NCBI GenBank assembly: GCA_054601695.1
Contig: BAAHQB010000092.1
Coordinates: 372,001 to 436,000 of the forward strand
Length of the DNA: 64,000 nt
DNA from: Amorphochlora amoebiformis
Taxonomy: Eukaryota; Cercozoa; Chlorarachniophyceae
Reading direction: 5' to 3'
This document shows, one piece after another, positions 1-49,436 of the stretch. Below the pieces are notes generated by a model that saw only the letters and a list, made by a program, of their open reading frames with translations, had not been told where the DNA came from and made no database searches. Within the stretch, counting starts at the first letter, position 1; each line of letters begins with the position of its first letter. Position numbers and translations under genes: made by a program.

Positions 1-43
<43 letters not shown>

Positions 44-167
44 GAGAGGGAGAGAGAGAGAGAGGGGCAGACAGAGATAGAGATCGATGGGGAAAGGAGA
101 AGAGAAGAGATGGGGAGGGAGAGGGTAAAAAGGTATGATCGACAGATATATGAGAGAGTAAGCAAGC

Positions 168-205
<38 letters not shown>

Positions 206-300
206 TGAGAGAGCACACACACAGAGAGAGAGAGAGAGCAGAGAGCAAGAGGAAGAGAAGACAGTGAGAGAACATGCAGGGAGGAGAAGAGAGAGGAGAG
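1..300. repeat. GA-rich microsatellite
   Basis: Imperfect (GA)n purine-rich simple sequence with short interruptions such as cacaca and gatcgatgg. It is the only long GA tract in a window otherwise dominated by TA repeats. It lies just upstream of the START-domain gene and could be part of its promoter region or an upstream intron. No coding signal is seen. Confidence 0.9.
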
Positions 301-368
301 ATAGAGCTGAGAGTTATCCAGCGCTAAATCAAGGTCTAACCCTCACTGTTAACCCTAAATGGCAGGCT

Positions 369-632
369 ATGGACCGGAAGCGAGTGGTATGGTTTCCGTT
401 TTGATATAGATATATGTATATGTATGTTTGTATGTATATATGTGAGTGTGTGTGTGTATGTGCATTTGTATATATATATATCATATATAATTATGTTTAT
501 GTGTGCATGTGTATGTATATATTGTTTTAGTATTATTATATAAAAACACACACATTATATAAACACACACATATATATATGTATATATATATATACATAT
601 ATTTTATATGCATATATGTGTGTATGTATATC

Positions 633-709
<77 letters not shown>

Positions 710-821
710 AATGTATGTATGCATATAATTTTATTATCATTACGTAAATCACTATAATTGCTCTCATCGCTGTCATCAAGATATGTGTATTTATATAAAT
801 ATGTATATATACATATACATA

Positions 822-873
<52 letters not shown>

Positions 874-876
874 TGT

Positions 877-919
<43 letters not shown>

Positions 920-944
920 ATTTATATACATATGTATACATATA

Positions 945-995
<51 letters not shown>

Positions 996-1018
996 GTATA
1001 TATGTATAAATGTAAATA

Positions 1019-1054
<36 letters not shown>

Positions 1055-1185
1055 GTACACTATAAAAACATACACCAACATGTACAGGCCTCTGAGTCGA
1101 AGCGAAAAATTGAAACTAAGGAAAATATTCCAAATAAAGCGCATCCTCTCATCACCACACAAAGGCTCGAATACAAGGGTACATC

Positions 1186-1231
<46 letters not shown>

Positions 1232-1560
1232 GTATATAATATATATATATATATTATATAATGTATGTATATACATATAATATATATATATATATAATAA
1301 AAAGAAATACATATATGTATATATACACATATATTATGTGCAGAGCTAAACACCGAACAAAAAGAATGGATGAAGATGGGTGACCAATCGATGCGAAAAC
1401 TACTAAAGGTATATATATATATATATTATATATATATATATATATCTACATATGTATATATATATATACATATATTCAATTTAAGTTATCTGTACATCTA
1501 TATAAGTCAATAAGGTGTAAGGAATAAAATCGCTTTTTTAGCGTTTGAATATTTACATTT

Positions 1561-1617
<57 letters not shown>

Positions 1618-1795
1618 ATGGAGAAAAAATTTGAAGGCTTTGTACAAGTACGTAATATTTTTATCATTATTATTGTTAATATAATTCCAATATATAATAA
1701 TCTTATTATTCGTTATTATTACTTTATGTATTATTACTACTTTATTCTATAATTATTACTAATATCAGTGAATGTCATTATCATTATTGTTATTG

Positions 1796-1830
<35 letters not shown>

Positions 1831-2334
1831 GTTATTATTATTATTATGCTAATTGATATATATATTATACGTTGTAATATTATATTTTATATATAATATA
1901 TACATATATATATATATATATATATGTATATATTGTAACAGGAGGTGGAGGGTGGCTCAGGGGATTGGAAGGTTTTGAAGGCGAAGGTATATATATATAT
2001 ATATATATTATGTTATATATATATAAAAATATATATATATATATAATTATATTTACATAAATATGCACATATATATATACATGTAGATATATATATTTAT
2101 TGATGTATCTATATACATTACTATATCTATATGTATACATATATTCATACGTGCTGATGACACATACGTGTTTTTGTCAATATTTTTTTATTATATAATT
2201 CATTCTTTTATTAATATGCTCACATATAATGCATAGATGCATATATACGCTCAAATTCACATAGATATCTGCCATTACATCATATTTATACGTATGGATC
2301 TGTGTCGTACACATATTATGTGTATATCGATAAT

Positions 2335-2383
<49 letters not shown>

Positions 2384-2536
2384 ATATATATAGTATATAT
2401 GTACTTGTTATGTATATATAAATCTATATGTATATATGTAAGTATATACATAACAAGTACATATATGCTATATATATATATATATACATACATGTATAGT
2501 ATCATATGTAGATATAAGTACTTAGACATATATAAC

Positions 2537-2579
<43 letters not shown>

Positions 2580-2651
2580 TGCATGAGTATACGTATTACA
2601 CTTTAAAGATCATTCATATATAAGAGTCCGATGTGCATTATAATCATAAAT

Positions 2652-2683
<32 letters not shown>

Positions 2684-2987
2684 TCATAGGAGGATGTGAC
2701 GATTTACTGCGGAAGAGTGTCTGGAATAAATTACAAGATTTTCAAGGCTGACGCGTAATACTATATGAATATACCTTCATGCATATTACATATACATATA
2801 CATATACATATATAATACACACATATATATTTACATACACATTTATATACATACATATACACACATATATGTATATTTGTATTTACATATATATATATAT
2901 ACATATATATATATTGAGTCCATTACATTTAAGATTAACGGGTAATATTTTCGTATAAATGTATTTTATGTATATATTATGTGTACA

Positions 2988-3028
<41 letters not shown>

Positions 3029-3495
3029 AATTAACTACAAGATCTTCAAGGCTGAGGCGATATTTCCATGAAAATTACTTTCATGTTCCCTTATTATATA
3101 TATATATATATATGTGTGTATATATATATATACAATAAGTCATATATATATATATATATATATGTATATGTATATGTATGTACATACAAATATACATATG
3201 GATATACAGATATATTTAGAATTCATATATCGATACACACACACATATATATATGTGTATATATATATATATATATATGTATATAAATGTAAATCAAACC
3301 ATATCAGCATCATAGACGCTCCAATGGATCGAGTATTTTATCTAACGTTTGACGCCGGTATTCAATATGTAACAAGTTTTCAGTTACGCGTATATATTTA
3401 CATATATATATATATATACATATATATATCTATATGTATATATATACAAATGTATTATTTTATATATTAATAATGTATACATGTATACATACTAA

Positions 3496-3563
<68 letters not shown>

Positions 3564-3765
3564 ATATATATATATATATAATATATATATATATAGTTTT
3601 ATACATATATGTATGTGTATACTTACATATTTGCTTACACATACAGATACACGTACATATATATATATATATACACACATACATATACATAAATGTACAT
3701 ATATATATATATATATATATATGTATACTTACATAATATATATGTATACTTGCATATTTACTTGC

Positions 3766-3810
<45 letters not shown>

Positions 3811-3844
3811 TTAATTATGCATATATGTATGTGTATACATACAG

Positions 3845-3879
<35 letters not shown>

Positions 3880-3887
3880 CATAAATG

Positions 3888-3928
<41 letters not shown>

Positions 3929-4202
3929 TTACATATACCCTTACACATACAAATAGATGTGCTTGTGTATACATGTACATGTAAATTACACTTCTTCATG
4001 CATATACATACATACATGTCTGAATATTTATATATTTGTATATATATATATATATAATATATATTATATATGTATATGTGTGTGTGTATGTACATATCTT
4101 CAAATTATATTTGTATTTATATACGTGTGTATATTTGCACGTATATACATGCGTACTATACACACCTGCTAATATGTATGTATACGTACCTACAAATATA
4201 TC

Positions 4203-4250
<48 letters not shown>

Positions 4251-4503
4251 CATATATATACATATATATATATATATTCATATGTATACATATATCATCA
4301 GAATACGCGTCCAAAAACTCTGACACCTATAACATCTATGAGAGGCAAATGGTATATTAACAATATATATATATATATATATGTGTGTGTATATGTATAT
4401 AATATACATGTATATATATATATAATATATATATATATATAATTATACAATCCATCACATCACCCTGCTACTATTACACGTATACGTAAATTTACTCACA
4501 TAC

Positions 4504-4546
<43 letters not shown>

Positions 4547-5575
4547 ACCTGCATGTCCGTACATGTAGATTTCAATACGCTTACACATATACATCGACAT
4601 CTCCGCCAACAAACACACTCACCACCTACACATAAACATGCACATACCAATTCGCATACATACATATATATGCACATACTATGCAAAACCAATACGACTT
4701 GGAATATTGTCTATTCTCGCACATATACATCCACAGTTCCTCGGTGATACCCACGAGGTTATATACCTTCAAACCAACGCAATAGGAGCAATATCTCCCC
4801 GGGTAAGCCGTTTCTACCTCTCTTCCCTCGCCTCTTTCCGTTTCTCCTCCTCCAACCCTAACCCTATCCTCAAACATTCACCAACACACGAGAAAGTTGA
4901 AGTCCAACCCCTAATCCTAACCCCTTACACCATTTTACCTAAATCTAACCCTAACATTCGGACGGATGTTTTAAGCTAAGCTGATCTAACCCTAGGATGA
5001 AGTACAAGTGCGAACGTGGAAAAGGTAAATTCGAGAATAAATATCGGGCACCTATTCCTGTCTCTTAAACCCTATTCTAAACCCTAACTATCCGTAGTAA
5101 CCGTAAATCGCTAATGCTAATGCTAATGCTAATATGCTAATCCTGAATCCCAAGCGGTATAGCTCAAAGCCTAATCATTCTTTCTTTCAAAAACTAACCC
5201 TGAAAGCTAACGGCCTAAACCCTAATCCTGAAGCGCTTATACTAGTCCTAATCTAATCCTTACGTTTAATCTTAGTTCGAAATCCTTATGTCACGTATTT
5301 ATGACCCAAGCCTTAAAACCTAACTATAATTCCTGAAACCTCTAATCCTGAATCCTAGTCCTAAACACTAATTCTAAACCTTATGGGAGTCAATGGTCCT
5401 CGGACTAAGACTTGCTGAATAATCTGATCCTAACCCTGATGGAAATGCTGATGTATATCTGAAACCCGTGGCTAAGATCTGACCCTGTTAGGTATAAGGG
5501 TGGATATGCTCTAGCGTCCACCACTATCGAATGGGAGGTATTCGTTGTGTTTATGTGTATAGAATGTGTGTATAT

Positions 5576-5619
<44 letters not shown>

Positions 5620-5703
5620 ATATATATATATGTATTTATACATATATGTATTTGTAAAAATATGTATGTATATCCATGTATATTAGATATAGGTATATAT
5701 GTC

Positions 5704-5734
<31 letters not shown>

Positions 5735-5767
5735 ATATGTACATTTACATATATACACATGTACATA

Positions 5768-5804
<37 letters not shown>

Positions 5805-6047
5805 GCAGTAATATATATATATATATGTGTGTGTGTGTGTTTGTGTATATATATCATACATGTATACGCATGTTTGTATACACGTATATATACATATAAT
5901 ATAGGTAAGGTATATATTATAAAACATTATATATATATATACATATAAATATATTAAATATTTATATATATATATATATATGTTTATATGTATGTACATA
6001 CATATACGCACATAAATGTGCGTATAATGAATATTCATGTTTTAGGT

Positions 6048-6090
<43 letters not shown>

Positions 6091-6283
6091 TATATGTATG
6101 TATACACATACGTATATACATGTGCATATATATATATATATATATATATACGTTTTAGGGATATATATATATATATGTGTGTGTATATTAAATATATACA
6201 TATATATGTTAAAAGTGTATGTAACATGAAAATATATACACATGTACACTATATAAAGATATACATCACCTACCTTGCACCCC

Positions 6284-6345
<62 letters not shown>

Positions 6346-6552
6346 GTGTGATAAAAGTAACTATACGAATGCGTACGTGTATATTTATGTACGTGCATTC
6401 TTACATTCATACATACACATAAACATCCCAACCCTAGTACTAACCCTTAACCATATGTGTACACAGATTCTCATGAATATAACTCCAATAAACGTATATT
6501 TTTAGTATATTTATAAAAAAAAAAGGTATATATATATATATGTATACACACA

Positions 6553-6584
<32 letters not shown>

Positions 6585-7154
6585 CTAGATATATCCACAC
6601 AGATATACATATACACACATATATATGTGCTTGTGTGCGTGCGTAGAAGTTCCCACCAGCCCGAGGGCATGTGAGGTCTCACACACCCTACGGGGCCGGA
6701 TTCACTCTTACACCTGTGGAAGGAGAGCCTGGGAAATGCAGGATGATAAACTTTTTTAGTGCGGATATTAAGGTGTGTTCGATATCGTGCATGTATTTGT
6801 TCTGGGAGATATATAAATAACAATAATAATTATAAATTTTAATGTATAGATTTTGTAAGATAGGATGTTCATGTATGGTAATGCGTTATATTCTAATACA
6901 TATGTACATATATAAACATCTATATGTATATATATATATAATATATATATATACGTATTTGTATATATACATCTTTTTATATATTTATTTATATTTATTT
7001 ACATTTTATGTATATGTACATATATATATCAATAACAGGGATGGGTACCCCGACTTGTAATCGACATGACTGTTGGCGGCGAAATGTTCAAGTACTAGCA
7101 TAATAATCCGTATGCATATATTTATATATTTATATATATAATTCACATTTATAT

Positions 7155-7199
<45 letters not shown>

Positions 7200-7510
7200 G
7201 TGAATAGATATATTTATATATGTGTATATCTTATGTATACGTGTATATGAACATATGTACATATGTAGATATATGTGCATACGCGTACATATTCACATAT
7301 ATTCATACACATATACATATACGTATAAAAAATTGTCATATATACATATGCATGTGGAAAATATATTAACTCCCAATCATGAATAGACCTATCCAACTCT
7401 AAACCTTGATGTTCAGATTCTTCATGACGGATCTCCCAGCACAGCTTGAGGACACAAAATCACGTACTGAGGAGGAAGATAGCGCCTACATTCGCCAGTA
7501 CTTCAAGTGA
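369..7510 (+). CDS. START-domain lipid-transfer protein (13 exons)
   Basis: Predicted small START (StAR-related lipid transfer) protein of about 265 residues, expected to bind a lipid or sterol in a cytosolic hydrophobic pocket; the ligand cannot be told. Exons: 369-386, 1088-1178, 1344-1408, 1942-1986, 2690-2754, 3308-3357, 4302-4351, 4737-4802, 4996-5024, 5492-5537, 6647-6772, 7039-7091, 7417-7510. All junctions are GT-AG and phases agree throughout. Family features in order: [15 protein letters not shown], then [83 protein letters not shown] and [10 protein letters not shown], matching the START pattern from the first strands to the closing helix. The first exon (MDRKRV) is short and the least certain. 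Exon 12 could instead read through to a stop at 7096-7098, but splicing at 7091 gives a fuller C-terminal helix. Introns are mostly (TA)n; some begin inside the TA run directly at the donor. Confidence 0.85.
3020..3090 (+). repeat. decayed copy of START exon 5 edge
   Basis: This stretch repeats the end of the START exon at 2690-2754 plus adjacent intron. The codons for GINYKIFKA recur with silent differences, but the copy has GC|GA where the true exon has the donor GC|GT. A TA run lies directly before it. It sits in the next intron and is read here as a non-functional partial duplication. Confidence 0.75.
4850..5450. repeat. degenerate CCCTAA-like tract in START introns
   Basis: Intron sequence around exons 4996-5024 and 5492-5537 rich in scattered ccctaa, cctaatcct and gctaatgctaat units, a decayed telomere-like repeat. 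At 5391-5440 it carries a motif (tggtcctcggacta, then ctgaataatctgat, then ctaaccct) that recurs at 60521-60575 and 60825-60880. Confidence 0.7.
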
Positions 7511-8907
7511 AATGGACTAGTCTAGTAGCCTTATAACTTCAACTCCTCACACCCAGTACTGTCTCAAGCTAGGCTGTATAGACCATGCTAGTATGCCATG
7601 CGACCGCGCTCAACTTACTAGCTTTAATCATGCATCATCAGAATACTAGATAAACGGCGATCCGACATGTCCAATCACTAGAATCACAATACGCATCTAG
7701 ATCTAGTATTACGTAACGGTTTTGGTACTAATGTAGCAATAACTAGAGTAATTTAATCGTTTTCAGCTGGCTCTGTGTGTCTAGTATATTTATCTTAATT
7801 CTTTGCGATGTGTGCACATTGTAGACACTAGCTAGACTAGCTTCACTAGAAGTAAGACTTTGAGGAACCAATTAATTTGCCTCGAGACAGGCTGCGTTAG
7901 TGGACTCTCATTTAGTTGAATAATTCAAGTGATGTCGGCGCTGGCGGCGTCTGATTCATGTAGAATAAACTGATCTGACGTAGTCCTGCGCGGAGCGAAG
8001 TGTGTGAGAGTTCGAAGCTCATTTCTGCGTAAAAGTTGTATAATCTGAGTTGATATGAAGGTGTATTTACATCAATCAGAAATCTCGAGTTCGCATATAA
8101 CAATATTAAAATATATACTTTGCATATATATATATATATATATATTGTATGCATATAAAAATGCATTTATATAAAAACCTATGTGTATTGCATACATGTA
8201 AATACATATATTATGCATGTATATATGTATATATACATATGTATATATATATATGTCTAAATGTGTGCATGTAAAAATATATACGTAAAAATATATTTTT
8301 ACATATGTATTCTATGTATATGTTTACAGGTCCTATTTTACCTAGTATCGTACTATTTTACCTAGTATTGTATGCATGTATATATATATATATATGTATG
8401 TATACATAAATACACATGCACATGTTTATGTATTATGTATATGTGTATGTCTATTTATGTATATATTGAATATATATTATATATATGTATATATATGTAT
8501 AATACTATAGAGGTATACATACAATAATGTAGGTGTATGCGCGTATACATATGCATACACACACACACATATATATATATATATTATATATATATATATA
8601 TATATATCATATATATAGTGTAATATAAAGAATATGCAAAAACATTGCGGTATATGTATAATTAAATGGTATGAATGTCACACGTATGATTAAACTTATA
8701 TATATATATGTATGTGTGTGTACATATTTGTACTTATTATTCATAGATACATTCACACGTGTCTTTTGTACGTAGTATATAATAGTATTATTCTTTATAC
8801 CACTAGTGTTTTTTCTTTGGCATAGCCGCCAGATATGGCGCCCTGTTATACACAAACGCATATGAATATATACTTATACATATATATATTTATACATACA
8901 TTATATG

Positions 8908-8944
<37 letters not shown>

Positions 8945-9058
8945 TACATATATCTGTATGTAGCAAAGGAATCTGTACATGCACAAACTTCTGTTAAGAA
9001 ACAAGACGAAAACAATGATGTGTGCTAAGATGTACATACACGCATATGTATATATACA

Positions 9059-9108
<50 letters not shown>

Positions 9109-9111
9109 GTG

Positions 9112-9152
<41 letters not shown>

Positions 9153-9157
9153 ACATA
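7511..9157. other. intergenic, CTAG-rich then TA-rich
   Basis: Space between the convergent START and PurK-PurE genes. From about 7515 to 7880 it is unusually rich in the tetranucleotide CTAG. 8320-8370 holds a tandem pair of a ctattttacctagtat-like unit. The rest is TA or CA/TG simple sequence. No exon could be assigned. Confidence 0.6.
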
Positions 9158-9524
9158 TTGTTGGAGCAGCGACACACACATTTCATGAGAGGCGCGGCTC
9201 GATGAGTGGATGTCGATAGCATACGGAAACATTGTCTTGGGTAATATGGAGATCGGCGGAAATCGTTGGAGATCCGGGGATTGTTGGAGATCGCTGGAGA
9301 ACCAGGAGATCGCCTTATCCGGTGCTACCCGCTATTTTCGGTACTACCCGATTTTAATTTGGTTTTAGGCTATTGTGTGACAGGATGTGACGAACTCTTT
9401 TTCAAAGATTCTTGAATATTCTGTGCGCATATACCCACTTTGTTAACAACCAAGTTTATCATGATCCAAGGTGTATAACCCAAACGGGTCTCAACCAAAC
9501 TATAGACTGCCGCTGCGCTAACAG
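9158..9524 (+). mobile_element. MITE-like element, copy A
   Basis: Non-TA island of about 370 bp at a TA tract. Left end TTGTTGGAGCAGCG; right end, read on the other strand, TGTTAGCGCAGCGG, so the termini are imperfect inverted repeats. Interior has repeated ggagatcg units and ggtactacccg. The right part (tctcaaccaaactatagact) is shared with copies at 32540-32925, 58850-59116 and 62091-62440. No ORF of note. Read as a non-autonomous DNA transposon, perhaps of a TA-targeting superfamily; this is inference. Confidence 0.7.
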
Positions 9525-9550
9525 TATGCATATATATATATATATATAAT

Positions 9551-9613
<63 letters not shown>

Positions 9614-9948
9614 CAGAAACACAGAGAAACAAGATAATGAGAGTTTTGGAGAGACATATACAGGTGGTGGAACGAGGGAGAGACGATATTTATATACATA
9701 TATACATATATACATATATATATATATGTATATTAGATACATTTATATATATATATATATATATGTAAATATATATACATATATCTACTAATATATAAAT
9801 GTATACCTAACCCTAAGCCTAACCCTAACGCGGAAGAAAAGAAGAGTGAGAAACGGGACAATGAATTACCAGCACATATTACATATCTACATATGTATAT
9901 TATACACACACACATATATATATGTATACATATATATATATATGTATA

Positions 9949-9993
<45 letters not shown>

Positions 9994-10166
9994 CATACAT
10001 ATATTATATGTATATATATATATATCTATATAGTGGTTACCAGCCCATCTGTTCCATTTTGTCGATCTTATCATTAACGCCTTTGAATATATATATATAT
10101 ATATATATATCATATGTGTATGTGAACACATTTATGTATGTACATTATGCATCACTATTATATACA

Positions 10167-10208
<42 letters not shown>

Positions 10209-10535
10209 TACATATGTAAACATAAATGTAAAGATTACCTTTATAGCACACAATAAGTACATAACAGAAAGAAATATGTGTAAGAACTAATGTACTAGTA
10301 GTAATAATGTAATAGCAATGGTAATAGCCATAATAATGATGAATATATACATTTATACATATCTGTATATATATATATGTGTGTATATCTATGTATGTAT
10401 AATACATAAATATATACACATATATTTTTTTTTATATGTATAATGTTTTTATATATATATATATTATATTGTATATATATGTATATTATTGACAGTATTG
10501 ATAGCAGTAGTAATAATAATCATTACATATACATA

Positions 10536-10566
<31 letters not shown>

Positions 10567-10696
10567 TATATATATATAATATGTGTGTATATATATATTT
10601 ATATACTCAGGCCAGCATACATTAACTGTCCATCTATATATACATTCATTTATTACGGTATACAAATACATGCATACATGTACAATGCATATATAT

Positions 10697-10738
<42 letters not shown>

Positions 10739-10780
10739 ATCTTATATATCATATAATTATATATACATATGTATATATAT

Positions 10781-10821
<41 letters not shown>

Positions 10822-10929
10822 GCAGTTTAGTAGACGGCAATGAAATAGACACGCAATGGAAACACACAGAGAGAAAGGGTTTGAGAGAGATTCCGGAAAT
10901 TTCGAGAACTTTCAAGATGTTTAAGAGAT
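9525..10929. other. intergenic, TA-rich with small unique islands
   Basis: Mostly (TA)n and TG/CA repeat downstream of the PurK-PurE stop. Small unique islands occur at 9605-9690, 9810-9880 (includes telomere-like cctaaccctaa) and 10050-10090. The last could encode a short peptide on the minus strand ([10 protein letters not shown]), but it joins nothing. 10840-10925 is purine-rich and may be 3' UTR of PurK-PurE. Confidence 0.5.
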
Positions 10930-18330
<7,401 letters not shown>

Positions 18331-18729
18331 GTTTCTGTGGGGTACACCAACAAACAACCCGATTTGAGCTCATTCTTTGTGTGTTTCCGAATAGCAAGTG
18401 TAAAAATATCTCCTGGAAATCCTTTCTAAGGTCTAAAGGCCCTCCCAAACGCGCACAGAAAGCCCGGCCCATATCGCTCACCGCTTTCGGAGATCTGCGC
18501 TACGTGTGGTGGGGGTCTAGGTGACATGTGTCAGTACCCCTCTTGTGGGTTCCGAGACCTCTAATACTACTATTTGGCGAAATAATACATATCTCAACGA
18601 AATATCTAAAATAACTTATTAATAAATATACACATATATATGTATAATACCTGGATTTGAAAATTAAATATAAAGATATGCGAGATTAACTTTCTGATCT
18701 AATGGGGTTTGACGCCCTGGAGTACTCAC

Positions 18730-18850
18730 TTTCGACCTCCCCCACTCTTGATTGATTCCCCGGCTGAGAGCTAGAGTTGTTGGAGTCACTCGAGCTGTTC
18801 TTTTCAAAGTATTTCTCGAATATGTAGCCGATAGGCCGACGACATATGTA
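18730..18850 (-). other. probable 5' UTR exon of PurK-PurE
   Basis: A non-repetitive block on the minus strand ending in a strong donor (GTCGAAA|gtgagt). It lies upstream of the coding exon, whose own acceptor is at 18335-18336. An open frame rich in Ser/Asn (KNSSSDSNNSSSQPGNQ) crosses it and stops at TAA, but no phase-compatible coding join to the PurK start exists. Hence UTR is preferred. It could also be a fragment of another transcript. Confidence 0.4.
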
Positions 18851-19081
18851 CAAATACATACACAAACTTTCAAATGTATGTGTGTGTATACATATGATAT
18901 TTATATATGTATATATTATCAAACACATTTAGAATATTGTTGTATTACAATTGTATTTACTGTACATGTATTTACATACGCATATGTTTATTATGTAATT
19001 GTACATATATAGAATAGTATATTATTATACAATTGTAATTTGTATATAATTATGTAATGTAAATATAATTCTATATTCATC

Positions 19082-19112
<31 letters not shown>

Positions 19113-19408
19113 TATATATTTTACATATTTATTATATACAGGTCTGTATACAGTAATATACAGAATACAGATTATACGCATGTATAATTATACTGTAATT
19201 TATAAATGTATATATACTAAGGCTTAGTATATATGTATGTATATATGTATTATTATAATATAATTATATGTATGATATTATATATATATATATATATTAT
19301 ATATATATATATATATACAGCTATAAATTTGTATATACTAGTACACCGAATGTCACCGATACACATATACTCTAGATACTATCTAGACTAACATTGGTAT
19401 TCAGTGAT

Positions 19409-19447
<39 letters not shown>

Positions 19448-19464
19448 CTGTATGGGAATATGTC

Positions 19465-19495
<31 letters not shown>

Positions 19496-19620
19496 GGATA
19501 TTATATACATAAATACATATTCAACCAACTGACCTTTTCATTCTAATATCGAGAAATCTTAACTCACAAGCATCCAATGCCAAAAGAGCTGGATCCCAGA
19601 GACTTAAAAACCTACGCGAG
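18851..19620. other. intergenic TA-rich spacer
   Basis: Between the stop of the secreted-protein gene and the PurK-PurE 5' region. Low-complexity AT sequence with several (TA)n runs and one short CTAG-containing patch at 19330-19400. No coding exon is seen. Confidence 0.6.
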
Positions 19621-20083
19621 CTACCCGAACAGCTTCTTGACGCCTCCAATAAGCTTCTTGAAGAACCCTTTCTTCTTTTTTTTGCTCTTCATTGGAGCCG
19701 GCTTCTTGTAATTTGCCTTCTGCATAACCCCGTCCACGAACATATGGTTGTTGTCGTTTACATAGCTGTTTACAGAGATTTGTCGTCAGTATGAGAATAC
19801 TCTGTGTTGGTTGGGATGGGTGTTTAGATGTACGTCTCGGGTTTGAGATCTTTCATACGGAATTTGAACTTGTCGGTCTGGTATTTGTATTGGATTAAGG
19901 AATTAAACAGAACGTCGTATATAATATATATATATATATATATATATCTACTAATTTATTACATATTATATAATATTGCATGTGTACATGTTACTACACA
20001 GTTGATATCATTTTTTACATATGTTATATACATATGTATATGTTTATATTTAATGTCTATATATTTAATCTATACATACATAA

Positions 20084-20159
<76 letters not shown>

Positions 20160-20324
20160 TATGTATATATATATGTATATATAATACACACACACACACA
20201 CACAAATATATATATATATATATATATATATTATGTATTTACAAAATTGTATTGTATAGTATTGTAATTTACACATATACATTCATATATATATATATAT
20301 ATATATATATTATACATATATATA

Positions 20325-20380
<56 letters not shown>

Positions 20381-20605
20381 GGTATATACATGTACATATA
20401 GCTACATGGTCATATATGATATGTAAAAATAACAGAAAGATTTTACATAATGTTTTTATTATATTTGTACATTGTATGCAAATAAACAATGTACCTGTTG
20501 CTCAAGTGTGTATTGATAGTTACGGAACACATCAGCGTTGGCTTTCTGCATCGTCTCATCCTGCTCGATCTTCGAAGCCTACATAATCGTACATAAAACT
20601 TTATA

Positions 20606-20647
<42 letters not shown>

Positions 20648-20705
20648 TACATATATGTATACACACACACATATATATATATATTACAATATATATATAT
20701 ATATT

Positions 20706-20761
<56 letters not shown>

Positions 20762-20926
20762 TCTGTTGCGCATCTAACACGCGGTACTTAAGTCTAACCT
20801 CAACCTTTTCCATATGGTATATATATATATATATATACATATATTATATAAATGAATGTATATGTTATAAATATATATTATAATCATTTGTGTACAGTAC
20901 ATAATGTATATAGTTATGTGTATGTA

Positions 20927-20958
<32 letters not shown>

Positions 20959-21023
20959 GTGTTTGTAAGTATATCTGTATAAATATTTTTACATATATAT
21001 ATATATATATATATACATACATA

Positions 21024-21063
<40 letters not shown>

Positions 21064-21286
21064 AAACTATCATACCGTCTCAAGCCCTTAACCATACCCT
21101 AATTCTGTTCCCAACTGATGTATACTTTGACTCAAGCCAATTTAGACATTCTTAGTCTACTTACATATATCGAACAAGTGTTATGTGTAAATTACGAGCT
21201 TATTGGCGTAGTCCTCCTCTCGCCGGATTATCACCTCCTATACAATTTTAGTATATATATACACAGATATATAATATACATATGTA

Positions 21287-21320
<34 letters not shown>

Positions 21321-21910
21321 TATGTATGTAAAATGTATATATGTACGAACGAAATACCAAAAATTGATCCAACGTCTTACTGCACCCCATAATACATACC
21401 GCGCACACTTTTATCCAAAAAATTTGGATCCAACCTGCTTTCCGATCTCCTTCTGCATCTTTTGAAGCATTTCCACTTGATTAAGCATGCCTGTGTATGA
21501 TACAATATTTGTACAATGTCACAGTGCATGTAGGTTTGATAGAACCTGTGTATATTTTTATATATGGTTTATGAAATACATAAAAATATATCTACACATA
21601 CATATTCATGCATATATATATATATGTATATATATATATATGTATATATATGTATAATATGTATACACATATATACACATATATATACTTATACATATAT
21701 TTATAAGCTACCTCCAGCCGAGCTCTCGTCCTGAGCAAACTCAAACTGGTAGTTTTGCGCGCCAGCACGGATTCTGGTGCTCGCAGAGGCTGCTGAAGAG
21801 CTTTCCACCTCAAGGAAGCTTCCTTCCATTCGTAACATCGGATCGATCCACACCCCTTCGGCCATCGGGACGAGAACCAGGCATAAGTGAGCCAGCGCGA
21901 TGGGGCCCAT
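19621..21910 (-). CDS. putative secreted or ER protein with coiled-coil and Lys-rich tail (7 exons)
   Basis: I do not recognise the family. Exons (transcript order): 21910-21712, 21490-21435, 21237-21196, 20804-20781, 20578-20495, 19877-19834, 19765-19621; GT-AG with matching phases, about 197 residues. The start [19 protein letters not shown] is a convincing signal peptide (hydrophobic core, small residues near the likely cleavage point). Next comes [18 protein letters not shown], then Glu/Gln/Lys-rich helical segments ([42 protein letters not shown]) likely to form a coiled coil. The C-terminus is very basic ([17 protein letters not shown], then VKKLFG). No transmembrane segment is evident. 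A p24/TMED cargo receptor was considered but there is no GOLD pattern or membrane anchor. The 8-residue exon 20804-20781 is the least certain. It is divergently arranged with the cyclase gene, 278 bp apart. Confidence 0.65.
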
Positions 21911-22188
21911 CGGTCGTTCAAATTTTCGAAATTCGTGGGGTTAATTTAGGGGACTCGACCCAAATTAAACATTGCTCTTGATATCTTTTTGAAATATACA
22001 CATATATACGTAATTGGATATCCTTCACTTATTTGGGATGGAATTGGGTGGTTTGAAACCTAAGAGTTCTAGAATTCTTCTGTGGGACACCCGGGGGACG
22101 TCTCTATCAGTGCCGTTACAGCCAGCACAAGGCTCATTCTGTGATATCACATGGCAGAGTGAGGGCCGGAGGCGCACGAGCAGACTCG
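21911..22188. promoter_or_regulatory. divergent intergenic region (candidate bidirectional promoter)
   Basis: Only 278 bases separate the predicted ATGs of the secreted-protein gene (minus) and the cyclase-phosphodiesterase gene (plus). Unlike most non-coding DNA here it lacks TA microsatellite and is near-balanced in composition. Any promoter for both genes must lie in or next to it unless there are undetected upstream exons. No specific motif is claimed. Confidence 0.4.
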
Positions 22189-49402
<27,214 letters not shown>

Positions 49403-49436
49403 CTTAACCTAAGATCTGTCAACTGTCTTAATTAAT

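Noticed and set aside
555-1353. Many overlapping open frames rich in Ile/Tyr/His/Val
   Set aside because: They are translated (TA)n, (TG)n and (CA)n microsatellites. The same holds for dozens of similar frames across the window.
7912-8166. Minus frame ending QISLFYMNQTPPAPTSLELFN
   Set aside because: No motif, no partner exon, surrounded by non-coding CTAG-rich and TA sequence.
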